From JAAYXS01 sp964550375 (GTDB lineage: Bacteria > Planctomycetota > Phycisphaerae > UBA1845 > Fen-1342), in the NCBI GenBank assembly GCA_964550375.1, contig CAZJYX010000004.1, positions 62,001-126,000 on the forward strand: a DNA stretch of 64,000 nucleotides. The letters run 5' to 3'. Both the position numbers and the translations under genes were made by a program. The notes under the pieces are model-generated. The model searched no databases. It was not told where the DNA came from and saw nothing but the letters and a program-made list of their open reading frames with translations. Shown here in pieces: positions 15,320-23,777 of this stretch (its first letter is position 1; every line of letters begins with the position of its first letter).

Positions 15320-17224
15320 TCAACGCCGCTTGAACTGACGCTCCAGGTCACGGAGTGACAGCCGCAGGGCCGAGGGCCGCCCGTGGGGACAGTGACTACT
15401 CCGCTCGCACGGCTCACGCCGCGCCAGCAGGGCAGCGATTTCCTCCGGCGTAAGCGGGTCGCCCGCCTTCACCGCGGCCTTGCACGCCATCATATCTAAC
15501 ACATCGTGTACAAGTGACTCCAGGTTTGGCCGATGTCCTTGCTCGCTCAACAAATCGAGCAGGTCACGCACAAACTCGGACGGTTCGATGCGTTCGAGTA
15601 GCGTTGGAAAGGCGTGCAGGGCGACGGACTGCGGGCCGGCGGGCGCCAGGTCGATACCGAGGCGGCTCAGCGTGTCAGAGTGCGTTTCCAGAACTTCAAT
15701 CCGGTCGGCGGGAACACTCACAAGTACTGGCAACAGAAGCCTTTGCGATTCAAGCGGGCGCTCAGCCACCCGCCGCCGCAATTCCTCATACAGAATGCGC
15801 TCATGCAGCGCGTGCTGGTCGATGATGGTCAGGCCGTCTTCTGTCTCCACGACGAGGTACGTATTATGGATCTGGATGGCGCGGTTTGGCGTCAGCCCTC
15901 GAACAAGCAGATCAGCCTGTTCGTCAGCAATATCGGACGTTCCAACACCTATGCGACCTTCGACAATAGCGCGCAGTTCTTGCGCCCTTTCAACGCCCGA
16001 TATCTCAGCCAACTCCTGTCCAGATCCCTGAGTGTCCTGCAAGCCTCCATCAACCGCGGACTCGGCCCCTGGCCTCGAGAGCGTGCCACCGCTCCCCCTC
16101 CCCACCGAGAGCCGGCCCCCAGGACCCATATCAGCCGCCACCGGCTTACGGAAGAAGTCCACCATCGCTTGCCGAACACGCTCACGGTGGTCGTCTTCAT
16201 CCGGCGAGGTTACCGGCCGCAGCGTGCGGTCCAGGTTGGTTGACAGAAACCGCTCCCGCAGCGCGGCCAGAACCTGGGCATGTACGTAGTTCGAGTCGCG
16301 CCACCGCACCTCGATCTTGGTCGGGTGCACGTTAACGTCCACGTGGGCCGGATCGATCGTGATGAACAGGAAGACGACCGGGTATTCGTCCGGCTTGATC
16401 AGACTGCGATAGGCCTCCTTGATCGCGTGCGAGGCGAAGCGGTCCCGCACATACCGGCCGTTGACGAACACGTATTCCCACTTGCTTGAGCGGCGGCAAT
16501 GGGCCGGCGGCACGACGTAGCCGCTCACACGCAGGCCGTCGCCCTCGCGCTGAACCGGCAGAAGCACGTCGGCCAGCTCGGGGCCGTAGAAGTCCGCCAC
16601 CCGCTGCCGGCAATCGCCCGTGGCCGCCAGCCGGTGGAGCTGGCGCTCCTGGTGCCGCAGGGAGAAATCAACGCCCGGGTGGGCCAGTGCCAACCGCGCG
16701 AACTGCTCGGTGATGTGCCCCATCTCGGTCTGGTTGGTTCGCAGGAACTTGCGGCGGGCGGGCACGCAGTAGAACAGGTCGCGCACCTCGACGGATGTGC
16801 CGGGCGGGGCGGCACAGGGCTGCGGCGAACTGATCTCCCCCGCCTCGACGTCGATCATGTGACCGACCTGGCAGCCGCGCGGCCGCGAGGCGACGCGCAG
16901 CCGGGAGACCGCCCCGATGCTCGGCAGGGCCTCGCCCCGGAACCCCATGGTGTGGATGCTGAAGAGGTCGTCGTCGTCGCTGAGCTTGCTCGTTGCGTGG
17001 GGCTGGACGCATAGCGCCAGGTCGGTCGCGTCCATGCCGCAGCCGTCGTCCACCACCGCGATCAGCCCGCGCCCGCCGTCGCCGATGCACACGTCGATAC
17101 GACCCGCGCCGGCGTCCAGGGCATTTTCGACCAGCTCCTTGACGACGGAGGCCGGCCGCTCCACGCACTCGCCGGCGGCGATGCGATTGACGAGTGCCGG
17201 AGATAGCTTGCGAATCTGGCCCAT
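15320..17224 (-). CDS. mutL: DNA mismatch repair protein MutL (endonuclease-type)
   Basis: A 634-aa MutL. The GHKL ATPase motifs are intact near the N-terminus (ELVENALDAGA, VVDDGCGMD, GFRGEALPSIG), followed by the transducer domain ending in DVNVHPTKIEVR. The C-terminal dimerisation domain has the endonuclease metal motif DQHALHERILYEE (DQHA-x2-E-x4-E, about residue 465), ACKAAVKAG and CPHGRP, so the protein should nick DNA itself, as expected in bacteria without MutH. The ATG at 17224 gives the usual MutL N-terminus (MGQIRKLSPALVNRIAAGE); a GTG at 17248 would add eight residues. No mutS is nearby. The gene is divergent from the M20 peptidase gene. Confidence 0.95.
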   Translation of the reverse strand: MGQIRKLSPALVNRIAAGECVERPASVVKELVENALDAGAGRIDVCIGDGGRGLIAVVDDGCGMDATDLALCVQPHATSKLSDDDDLFSIHTMGFRGEALPSIGAVSRLRVASRPRGCQVGHMIDVEAGEISSPQPCAAPPGTSVEVRDLFYCVPARRKFLRTNQTEMGHITEQFARLALAHPGVDFSLRHQERQLHRLAATGDCRQRVADFYGPELADVLLPVQREGDGLRVSGYVVPPAHCRRSSKWEYVFVNGRYVRDRFASHAIKEAYRSLIKPDEYPVVFLFITIDPAHVDVNVHPTKIEVRWRDSNYVHAQVLAALRERFLSTNLDRTLRPVTSPDEDDHRERVRQAMVDFFRKPVAADMGPGGRLSVGRGSGGTLSRPGAESAVDGGLQDTQGSGQELAEISGVERAQELRAIVEGRIGVGTSDIADEQADLLVRGLTPNRAIQIHNTYLVVETEDGLTIIDQHALHERILYEELRRRVAERPLESQRLLLPVLVSVPADRIEVLETHSDTLSRLGIDLAPAGPQSVALHAFPTLLERIEPSEFVRDLLDLLSEQGHRPNLESLVHDVLDMMACKAAVKAGDPLTPEEIAALLARREPCERSSHCPHGRPSALRLSLRDLERQFKRR

Positions 17225-17243
17225 GCGTTTTCGCGCCTCGTAC

Positions 17244-17273
17244 GTCACAGTATAGCAGCATCTGCGTTAGAAT
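17244..17273 (+). promoter_or_regulatory. Candidate promoter for the M20 peptidase operon
   Basis: GTCACA (17244-17249) and TAGAAT (17268-17273), 18 bp apart, lie in the 121-bp gap between mutL and the peptidase gene. TAGAAT matches the -10 consensus at five of six positions; the -35 is weaker. The start codon is about 70 bp downstream. On the opposite strand, TATACT close by could serve as a -10 for mutL, without a clear -35. Confidence 0.4.
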
Positions 17274-17345
17274 CTGCGAACCGGGGCGGGCCGGAGTAGC
17301 GGACGTTCCGGGCCCCGTCGCGCGGGCCAAGTGGAGGTTGCGGTC

Positions 17346-18707
17346 ATGTTGGACAGCGTACTGGCGTATCTGACGCAACACCGGGAAGAACATGTCGAGT
17401 GGCTCAAGGCGCTGTGCCGCATACCCAGCGTCAGCACCAAATTGGAGCGGCGCGCGGACATCGTGGCCGCCGCACACTGGACGCGCGACTTGTGCGCCCA
17501 GATCGGCCTGAACGCGACGGTTCACGAGACGCCGGGACACCCGCTGGTCTTCGCCGAATGGAACGCGGCTGAGAACGCCCGCACGATCCTGGTCTATGGG
17601 CACATTGACGTGCAGCCCGAGGGCAAGCTGGAGCTGTGGGACCACGGTCCGTTCGAGCCCACCGTGCGCGACGGCTGGCTCTGCGCCCGCGGAGCGGCGG
17701 ACAACAAGGGCCCGCTGCTGGCCCACCTGCGCGCTGTGGCCGCCTGGCTCGCCACGCACGGCCGGCTACCCATCAATATCAAGTTCCTGATCGAGGCCGA
17801 GGAGGAGATTTCTTCGCCGAACCTGGCGGCGTTTGTGCGCCAGCAACGGAATCTGCTGCGCTGCGACGACGTGGTGATATCGGATACCGCCCTCTACGCC
17901 GACGGCTGGCCGACCATCACGCGCGGTACGCGCGGCATCGTCTACAAGGAGTTGCGGCTCAGCGGCCCGCGCCAGGACCTGCACAGCGGCTCGTTCGGCG
18001 GCACGGTGGCCAATCCCGCCAGCGTCCTGGCGGCGTTCGTCGCCGGGCTGCACGACGCCGACGGCCGCGTCACTATTCCGGGCTTCTATGACGACGTCCA
18101 GCCGCCGGCCGACGACGAACGGGCGCAGCTCGCCGCCCTGCCATTCGACGAGCAGGCTTACGCCCAGCAACTGGGCGTGCCGGCTCTGTGGGGCGAGTCC
18201 GGCTACAGCACGACCGAGCGCCGGACCGTGCGGCCGACCCTGGACGTTAACGGAATCTACGGCGGTTTCATGGCCGAGGGCGCCAACACGATCATCCCCG
18301 CCCAAGCCGGGGCCAAGCTCAGTATGCGGCTCGTGCCGGGTCAGGATGCCGCCCGGGTCAGCGCCGCGTTTGACGCCTGCGTACGCGAGCGCATCCCGCC
18401 GACCGTGCGGGCCGACATCATCCACCACGGCATGTGCGACGCCTACCTGGCGCCGAGTGACAGCCCCGCCATGCAGGCCGCCCGACGGGCGCTCGTGGAG
18501 AGCTTCGGCCGGGAGGTGGCGCTGCTGCGTGAGGGCGGCTCGCTCCCGATCCTGCCGATGTTCCAGCAGGTGCTCGGGGCCGACAGCCTGCTGATCGGCC
18601 TGGCCAGCCCGCACTGCAACGCCCACGGCCCCAACGAGAAGGTGCTGCTGGCCGATCTCGACCGCGGCGCGGTTGCCCTGGCGCGCCTGTACGCCTACCT
18701 GGGCTAA
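17346..18707 (+). CDS. M20 family metallopeptidase (dipeptidase)
   Basis: A 453-aa zinc peptidase of the M20 family, the group of carnosinase-like and PepV-like dipeptidases. The metal and catalytic residues can be read in order: YGHIDVQPEG (first His and Asp), ARGAADNKGP (bridging Asp), EAEEEISS (catalytic Glu pair), the dimer-lid segment DLHSGSFGG, and a late His in SPHCNAHGPNEK. The ATG at 17346 follows GGAGG at 17333-17337. No signal peptide is seen, so it acts in the cytosol, probably on small imported peptides. It precedes a small membrane protein and a symporter on the same strand by 56 bp and may share their transcript. The peptide specificity is unknown. Confidence 0.9.
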   Translation: MLDSVLAYLTQHREEHVEWLKALCRIPSVSTKLERRADIVAAAHWTRDLCAQIGLNATVHETPGHPLVFAEWNAAENARTILVYGHIDVQPEGKLELWDHGPFEPTVRDGWLCARGAADNKGPLLAHLRAVAAWLATHGRLPINIKFLIEAEEEISSPNLAAFVRQQRNLLRCDDVVISDTALYADGWPTITRGTRGIVYKELRLSGPRQDLHSGSFGGTVANPASVLAAFVAGLHDADGRVTIPGFYDDVQPPADDERAQLAALPFDEQAYAQQLGVPALWGESGYSTTERRTVRPTLDVNGIYGGFMAEGANTIIPAQAGAKLSMRLVPGQDAARVSAAFDACVRERIPPTVRADIIHHGMCDAYLAPSDSPAMQAARRALVESFGREVALLREGGSLPILPMFQQVLGADSLLIGLASPHCNAHGPNEKVLLADLDRGAVALARLYAYLG

Positions 18708-18763
18708 GCAGCGCGCCGCGGCGCCCGCCGTCGGACCTGCCACCAGGGCTGGAGAAAGCCGGC

Positions 18764-19006
18764 TTGATCGCGAGCGTGCCCGAGTATTGGTGGCCGTTCC
18801 TGTACCAGTACGGCGTGGGTCTGATCGTCTTCCTGATCGGGCTGGCCCTGATCCTGGGATACCGGAGCTGCAACCTGACGCGGCGCGCCGACCGGCTCTG
18901 GTTCGCGGTCCTGATTCTCGGCCTGCTCTGCTACGCGGGCCTGCATTTCCTCTGGTACATGGCGGCCCTGTACGTCATGCCGGGTCCGGTGGGGGGCGCG
19001 GCATGA
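18764..19006 (+). CDS. Small two-helix membrane protein coupled to the symporter
   Basis: An 80-aa protein starting with TTG at 18764 behind a GGAG site. It has two hydrophobic helices: one around GVGLIVFLIGLALILGY, a basic loop with CNLTRRADR, then one around WFAVLILGLLCYAGLHFLWY. Its stop overlaps the symporter start in an ATGA arrangement (19003-19006), a strong sign that it is a real, translationally coupled gene. Several sodium:solute symporters are paired with a small membrane protein, so an accessory subunit is a fair inference. I do not recognise this one as a member of a named small-subunit family. Confidence 0.7.
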   Translation: MIASVPEYWWPFLYQYGVGLIVFLIGLALILGYRSCNLTRRADRLWFAVLILGLLCYAGLHFLWYMAALYVMPGPVGGAA

Positions 19007-20970
19007 GCTGCGGCGCGCTTCTGGCTCAGGTCGGCACGTGGCTGGACTACCTTGTCATCGTCATGTACCTGCTGCTGATCCTCGGGTTCGGCAGCTTCTT
19101 TGGCCGCTACGCCAAGTCGACGCGTGACTTCTTCTTCAGCGGATCCAAGTTCAGTTGGTGGCTGATCGGCGTGAGCCTGATCGCCACCGGCATCGGCTCG
19201 CACAGCTTCATGAAGTACGCCCAGGCAGGCTACGAGCACGGCCTGTCAAGCGGCATGGCATACATGAACGACTGGTACGTCATCCCGCTGTTCATGTTCG
19301 GCTGGCTGCCGATCATCTACTTCGCGCGCGTGCGCTCGATCCCCGAGTACTTCCAGCGGCGCTTCAACGGCGCGGCGCGCTTCATCGCCACCCTGGTCAT
19401 CCTGGAGTACATGATCGGATACATCGGGTTCAATCTCTACACGCTCGGAACCGCCGCCCACCAGGTCCTCGGCGTGGAAGTTTGGCAGGCCATCCTCGTA
19501 ATATCGCTCGTTTCCGGCATCTACATCACAGCCGGCGGCCAGACGGCCGTCATCTTCACCGACCTGGCCCAGGGCTTCATGCTGCTGACCGCCGGGCTGC
19601 TGCTGCTGATCCTGGGGCTGGATCACCTCGCGCTCGGCGGCACCCTGCTTGACGGCCTCCGCACGCTCTGGCAGAACCTGAGCCTGGCCGAACGCCTGCC
19701 CTTCGCCCACTTCAATCAGCCGCAGAGCTTCAACTTCATCGGCGTGTTCTGGCAGGATGGCATGGCCGGCAGCCTCATGTTCCTCTTCGTCAGCCAGGGC
19801 CTGATCATGCGCTTCCTGGCCACCAAGAGCGTCAACGAAGGCCGCAAGGCCATCGTCTTCAACACCCTGCTCTTCATGCCCATCGGCATGATCGTCGTCG
19901 GCAACGCCGGCTGGATCGGCAACGCCATGGTCGCCACCGGCCTGCTCGCCGCCCCGGACAACGCCCGCGACATATTCGTCGCCGTGGCCCGCCAGATCTG
20001 CCAGCCGGGCATCTTCGGCTTCGTGCTGGCAGCCCTCTCGGCGGCCCTGATGTCCACCATCGACACCTTCACTAACGCCGCCGCCGCACTGTTCGTATAC
20101 GACGTTTACCAGCCCTACGTGCGGCCCGGCGCCACCGATCGTCACTACATGCGCACGGCCCGGCTGGCGTCGGCCGTCACGGCCCTGGTCGGCATGGGCG
20201 TCGCCTTCTTCTTCATGACGCTCGGCACTGATATGTACGAGGTACACGCCCAGTTCCAGGCCTTCGTTACGCCCCCGATCGTTGTGGCCGTGCTGCTCGG
20301 CGCCTTCTGGCGACGCTTCACTTCGGCCGGCGCCCTGGCGGCCATGCTCGGCGGCGTGGTGTGCATCGCGCTGTCCAAGAAGTTTCCCGTGCTGGTGCAG
20401 CCCTTCGCCCACGGCGTCGCACCCGGAGCAGATGGCCAGTACACGTACATGACGGCCCTGTTCGGACTGGTCTGCGCGGCCGCGATCGGCGTGGTCGTTT
20501 CGCTGCTGACCAAGCCAAAGCCGCCGGACGAGATCGCCGGGCTCTGGGTCGGCACCATGGACTTCGGCATGCGGCGCTTCAAGGGCGGCGAGCCGAACCA
20601 TGAGATGGGCCGCCGCGTCGTGGCCGGGCTCACGATCGCGGACGAAGGCACCACGCCGCCCACCACCGCCACGTCATACGATGACTACGCCTCCGGCCAC
20701 GGCGGCCCGCCCGCCGACCCCACCGGCCCTCCTCCGCCCGAGTACGCCATCGTCCGGCTGTGCGCTGCGCACCTGGAACGGCTTAAGGCCCGCCCGGGCG
20801 ACCTGCTCTATGTGGCAGACGCGCGGCGTTGGCTGGGCGGCCTCCGTTCGCTACATTGCCGGGCGGGGCAACCACACGAGCGCGGCCCGGTGGTCCTGAT
20901 GGCGGCGGCAGCCTTCAGCAGCGGGAGCTTCGTCGCCGGCCGGGCGGTTCGTGTCGAGAAGGTTCTGTAG
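19003..20970 (+). CDS. Sodium:solute symporter (SSS family)
   Basis: A 655-aa polytopic protein with about 13-14 predicted membrane helices and the sodium:solute symporter fold. Family-like segments include RYAKSTRDFFFSGSKFSWW after the first helix, the GIGSHSFMKYAQAGYEHG region in the second, VSGIYITAGGQTAVIFTD, and ALSAALMSTIDTFTNAAAA, the last matching the conserved sodium-site helix. The C-terminal 150 residues are soluble and partly Pro-rich, an extension not needed for transport. The start was chosen at the ATGA overlap with the small membrane protein. The substrate could be an amino acid, sugar or monocarboxylate; the flanking peptidase and hydrolases do not settle it. Confidence 0.88.
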   Translation: MSCGALLAQVGTWLDYLVIVMYLLLILGFGSFFGRYAKSTRDFFFSGSKFSWWLIGVSLIATGIGSHSFMKYAQAGYEHGLSSGMAYMNDWYVIPLFMFGWLPIIYFARVRSIPEYFQRRFNGAARFIATLVILEYMIGYIGFNLYTLGTAAHQVLGVEVWQAILVISLVSGIYITAGGQTAVIFTDLAQGFMLLTAGLLLLILGLDHLALGGTLLDGLRTLWQNLSLAERLPFAHFNQPQSFNFIGVFWQDGMAGSLMFLFVSQGLIMRFLATKSVNEGRKAIVFNTLLFMPIGMIVVGNAGWIGNAMVATGLLAAPDNARDIFVAVARQICQPGIFGFVLAALSAALMSTIDTFTNAAAALFVYDVYQPYVRPGATDRHYMRTARLASAVTALVGMGVAFFFMTLGTDMYEVHAQFQAFVTPPIVVAVLLGAFWRRFTSAGALAAMLGGVVCIALSKKFPVLVQPFAHGVAPGADGQYTYMTALFGLVCAAAIGVVVSLLTKPKPPDEIAGLWVGTMDFGMRRFKGGEPNHEMGRRVVAGLTIADEGTTPPTTATSYDDYASGHGGPPADPTGPPPPEYAIVRLCAAHLERLKARPGDLLYVADARRWLGGLRSLHCRAGQPHERGPVVLMAAAAFSSGSFVAGRAVRVEKVL

Positions 20971-20973
20971 CGC

Positions 20974-21930
20974 GTGGAGAGCGGGCCCGTGGCGCAGCCC
21001 TACAAACCCGAAGCCGGACCATGGCCGGTCGCGGACTCAGCCGACACGTGGCGCGATCCGCAGCGCGACCGGGAAGTGCCCGTGCGGCTCTATGCGCCCG
21101 AGCGGCTTACGAGGCGCTGGCCGCTGGTGATCTTCTCACCTGGCTTGGGCAGCTCCCGTGACGGCTACGCCTACCTCGGCCGCCACTGGGCCGGCCACGG
21201 CTACCTGGCGGTGCACCTGACGCACCCCGGCACCGATGCCGCCGCGCTGCGTGGGCCGGACGGCCGCATGCCCAAGCCGATCAAGGCCTTCCTAGCCGAG
21301 GTGCCCCACCGGATCGACCGCCCCCGCGACGTCTCGTTCGTCCTGGATCAACTGGCCCGCCGGCCGGCCTGGTCAGAACGCATCGACTGGGGGCGGATTG
21401 CGGTGGCCGGCCACTCGTTCGGCGCTTACACGGCCCTGGCACTCGTCGGGCTGACCGTAGATCTGCCCGAACGTCCCAACAGCAGCTTCGCCGACGAGCG
21501 CGTCCGCGCGGCCATCGCCATGTCGCCACCCGGCGACGGCAAGTTCGGCCTGCACGCGAACTCCTGGGCGGCTGTCAGCCGGCCCGTCATGTCGCTGACC
21601 GGCACGAAGGATATCGAGTACGGCGTGGGCTCGGCGGCGCGGCGCCGCACGACCTTCGACCGCTGCCCCGGGCCCGACCAGTACCTGCTGACCATCCAGG
21701 GCGCCACGCACTCGACCTTCGACGATCAGCGCGATGTGCTCATCAAGGTGCGGCCAACCGATCCCGCCCACCACGCCTACATTCGCATGGCCACGACAGC
21801 CTTCCTGGACGCCTACCTCGGTGATGATCAGCAGGCCGCGCGGTGGCTGGTCGCAGATGCCCTCACCCGGTTATCAGACGGGGCCGTGACGCTGGAACGT
21901 AAGTGCGTGACTGCTTTGGGATTGGAATGA
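20974..21930 (+). CDS. Alpha/beta hydrolase, cytoplasmic paralogue
   Basis: A 318-aa alpha/beta hydrolase resembling the dienelactone hydrolase/platelet-activating-factor acetylhydrolase group. The oxyanion region is FSPGLGSSRDGYAYLGRHW, the nucleophile elbow is VAGHSFGAYTAL, and the catalytic His is probably in ATHSTFDDQ. It begins with GTG three bases after the symporter stop, so it is very likely in the same operon. There is no signal peptide. The following gene encodes a lipoprotein form of the same enzyme: both share GPDQYLLTI and similar blocks around the nucleophile. The substrate is unknown; esters or acylated compounds are typical for the group. Confidence 0.85.
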   Translation: MESGPVAQPYKPEAGPWPVADSADTWRDPQRDREVPVRLYAPERLTRRWPLVIFSPGLGSSRDGYAYLGRHWAGHGYLAVHLTHPGTDAAALRGPDGRMPKPIKAFLAEVPHRIDRPRDVSFVLDQLARRPAWSERIDWGRIAVAGHSFGAYTALALVGLTVDLPERPNSSFADERVRAAIAMSPPGDGKFGLHANSWAAVSRPVMSLTGTKDIEYGVGSAARRRTTFDRCPGPDQYLLTIQGATHSTFDDQRDVLIKVRPTDPAHHAYIRMATTAFLDAYLGDDQQAARWLVADALTRLSDGAVTLERKCVTALGLE

Positions 21931-22115
21931 GGATCTTGCACGAATCGACACGAACGGCCGTCTGCCGGGCTAATATCATTGGCCACGCGCTGCAACCTGT
22001 GCGGCTGATAACCGCACGGCGCGCCTGGCCGCGCGGCGGGTCTGACGCCAGGTGGCGCCGCCGGCGCCGGGTTTGCCCGGAGGACTCCACTGCGCAGTCG
22101 ACGCAGGAGTTGGCG

Positions 22116-23138
22116 ATGTTCGCGCGCTGGATGCTGATAGTGACGACCGCGGTTGCCGGTTGGGCCTGCGCCGGATGCGCCGGCACCGACTGGATCCTGG
22201 GCGACGAGGCTTACAAGGCGACGTCCGGTCCGTACGCCGTTCAGCAGGAAGACCAGATCTGGTACGACGCCGCGCGGGACCGCTATCTGCCGGTGCGCAT
22301 CTACATCCCGGAAGCGCCTTACGGGCGTCATCCGGTCATCGTGTTCTCGCACGGTCTGGGCGCGGCCGGCGACCAGTACACGTATCTCGGGCAACACTGG
22401 GCCAGCTACGGCTACCTGGCCGTGTTCCCGACGCACATGGACAATCACGTGGAGGCCATCTTCAACAGCGGGCCGCTGGTGCGCAACTTCGTGAGCTTCG
22501 GCGCCGACTCCTCCCGCTGGCAGCGGCAGATCGAGGACATCTCCTTCATCCTGGACTACCTGCCGCAGGACGAACGGCTGTACTGGCTCGCTGACATGCA
22601 GCGCGTCGGCGTGGCCGGCCACTCCATGGGCGCGTACACCGCCAACGCGCTGGCCGGCATGTGCATCGAGCTGCCGGATGATCTGCGGGCCAGCTTCCGC
22701 GACCCGCGCGTCAAGGCGATCGTGGCCGTCTCGCCGCCGGGCCCCGGGCTGCTTGGCCTGAACCGAGACTCCTGGGTGGACATCGCCGTGCCGTGCCTCT
22801 CCATCATCGGCACGCACGATATCGACCCGTCCACGCTATCCCCCACGGCGCGGCGCACGCCGTTTGAAACGGCCAGCGGCCCCGACCAGTACCTGCTGAC
22901 CATCCGCGCCGCCACGCACGGCGGCTTCAACGACCAGACGTTCCTGCCGGGCGACCGCCGCTCGTTCGAGAACTACCATGAGTTCGTGCTGATGGCCTCA
23001 ATGGCCTTCTTCGACGCCCACCTCAACGGCGACTCAGCGGGCCGCAACTGGCTGCTCGCCGGCACGCTGAACAGACTGGCCGGCAGCGTATGCACGCTCG
23101 AATTCCGCAACGTCACCCCGACCAAGACCCAGCAGTAG
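22116..23138 (+). CDS. Alpha/beta hydrolase, lipoprotein paralogue
   Basis: A 340-aa alpha/beta hydrolase with an N-terminal lipoprotein signal (MFARWMLIVTTAVAGWACAGC). The ATG at 22116 is preceded by GGAG and gives this signal; the longer frame is implausible. The catalytic layout follows the preceding gene: FSHGLGAAGDQYTYLGQHW, the nucleophile elbow VAGHSMGAYTANAL, and the C-terminal His in ATHGGFND. The pair is probably a tandem duplication in which one copy acquired an export signal. The 185-bp gap upstream contains no gene. The enzyme would act at the periplasmic or outer-membrane surface on an unknown ester. Confidence 0.85.
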   Translation: MFARWMLIVTTAVAGWACAGCAGTDWILGDEAYKATSGPYAVQQEDQIWYDAARDRYLPVRIYIPEAPYGRHPVIVFSHGLGAAGDQYTYLGQHWASYGYLAVFPTHMDNHVEAIFNSGPLVRNFVSFGADSSRWQRQIEDISFILDYLPQDERLYWLADMQRVGVAGHSMGAYTANALAGMCIELPDDLRASFRDPRVKAIVAVSPPGPGLLGLNRDSWVDIAVPCLSIIGTHDIDPSTLSPTARRTPFETASGPDQYLLTIRAATHGGFNDQTFLPGDRRSFENYHEFVLMASMAFFDAHLNGDSAGRNWLLAGTLNRLAGSVCTLEFRNVTPTKTQQ

Positions 23139-23203
23139 TGCCGGCGGCTGAAGCTCGTCGGAGGTCCAGCGCCGGCACGGACGGAATGGGCCCGGAGCGC
23201 GCG

Positions 23204-23243
23204 ACAGCGTGGCGGCCGAACCGGCGTCCGGCCGCCACGCTGT
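23204..23243. terminator. 15-bp perfect hairpin between convergent genes
   Basis: The arms 23204-23218 and 23229-23243 are perfectly complementary around a 10-nt loop, between the hydrolase stop (23138) and the rplU stop (23265). There is no U-run on either side, so it may act as a rho-independent-like or processing hairpin in both directions. A second, weaker inverted repeat pairs 23138-23146 with 23170-23178. Confidence 0.6.
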
Positions 23244-23264
23244 TAACCCCCCGCCGAACTTCGT

Positions 23265-23579
23265 TCAAGCCTTGATGGCGCTGATCTGCAGCAGCAGGGC
23301 GCGCTGGCGATGGCCCCACTTAGTGGTCAAGCCCTTGCGCCGCCGGAACTTCATGCCCACCACCTTCGGCAGCTTAAGCTCTTCGACCACCTTGGCGGCG
23401 ACCGTCGCGCCCGCGACCCACGGCGTGCCGACCTGGGCCGTCGCGCCTTCGCCGAGCATCAGGACCTTGTCGAACGTGATCTCGGATTGACCCTCGGCCA
23501 GGTCGCGCCGCTCCACCAGGAGCCGGTCCCCCTCGGAGACCTTGTATTGCTTGCCGCCGTCTTCGAATATCGCGTACAC
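23265..23579 (-). CDS. rplU: 50S ribosomal protein L21
   Basis: A 104-aa protein with the full L21 sequence pattern: MYAIFEDGGKQYKVSEGD at the start, VLMLGEG and VGTPWVAGATVAAKVV in the middle, and the basic KFRRRKGLTTKWGHRQ near the end that contacts 23S rRNA. The start codon is GTG behind AAGGAG. In most bacteria rplU is followed by rpmA and often obg; here the next gene downstream is convergent, so rplU stands alone. A good promoter lies upstream at 23629-23657. Confidence 0.97.
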   Translation of the reverse strand: MYAIFEDGGKQYKVSEGDRLLVERRDLAEGQSEITFDKVLMLGEGATAQVGTPWVAGATVAAKVVEELKLPKVVGMKFRRRKGLTTKWGHRQRALLLQISAIKA

Positions 23580-23628
23580 AGTCGCTCCTTACAACAACTG
23601 TCGACCACTCTGGTTGCCAGAACCTCGC

Positions 23629-23657
23629 ATGTTATGCTGACCGGGCCGGGAATGCAA
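23629..23657 (-). promoter_or_regulatory. Predicted rplU promoter
   Basis: On the minus strand TTGCAT (23657-23652) and TAACAT (23634-23629) are 17 bp apart in the 198-bp gap between rplU and aceE. The predicted start of transcription is about 40 nt before the GTG of rplU. The same -10 hexamer appears in the predicted rpoB promoter. Confidence 0.5.
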
Positions 23658-23777
23658 CCAGCCGCGCAATGTCCCCAAAGCCCGACCGGCCGGGTACATT
23701 ACCGGACGGCGGGTGGCCCGCGGGCGGCTCCCGGCCGGCATCGGTTCAGGACACCATTGGAGCTCAGGCAGAAACGC

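Noticed and set aside
14961..15338. 125-aa open frame in the mutL/secreted-protein gap
   Set aside because: Pro/Arg-rich, no binding site and no family match, and it crosses the predicted promoter on the opposite strand.
19246..20601. 451-aa open frame antisense to the symporter
   Set aside because: It is rich in Gly, His and Asp with no membrane helix or motif, typical of a shadow frame.
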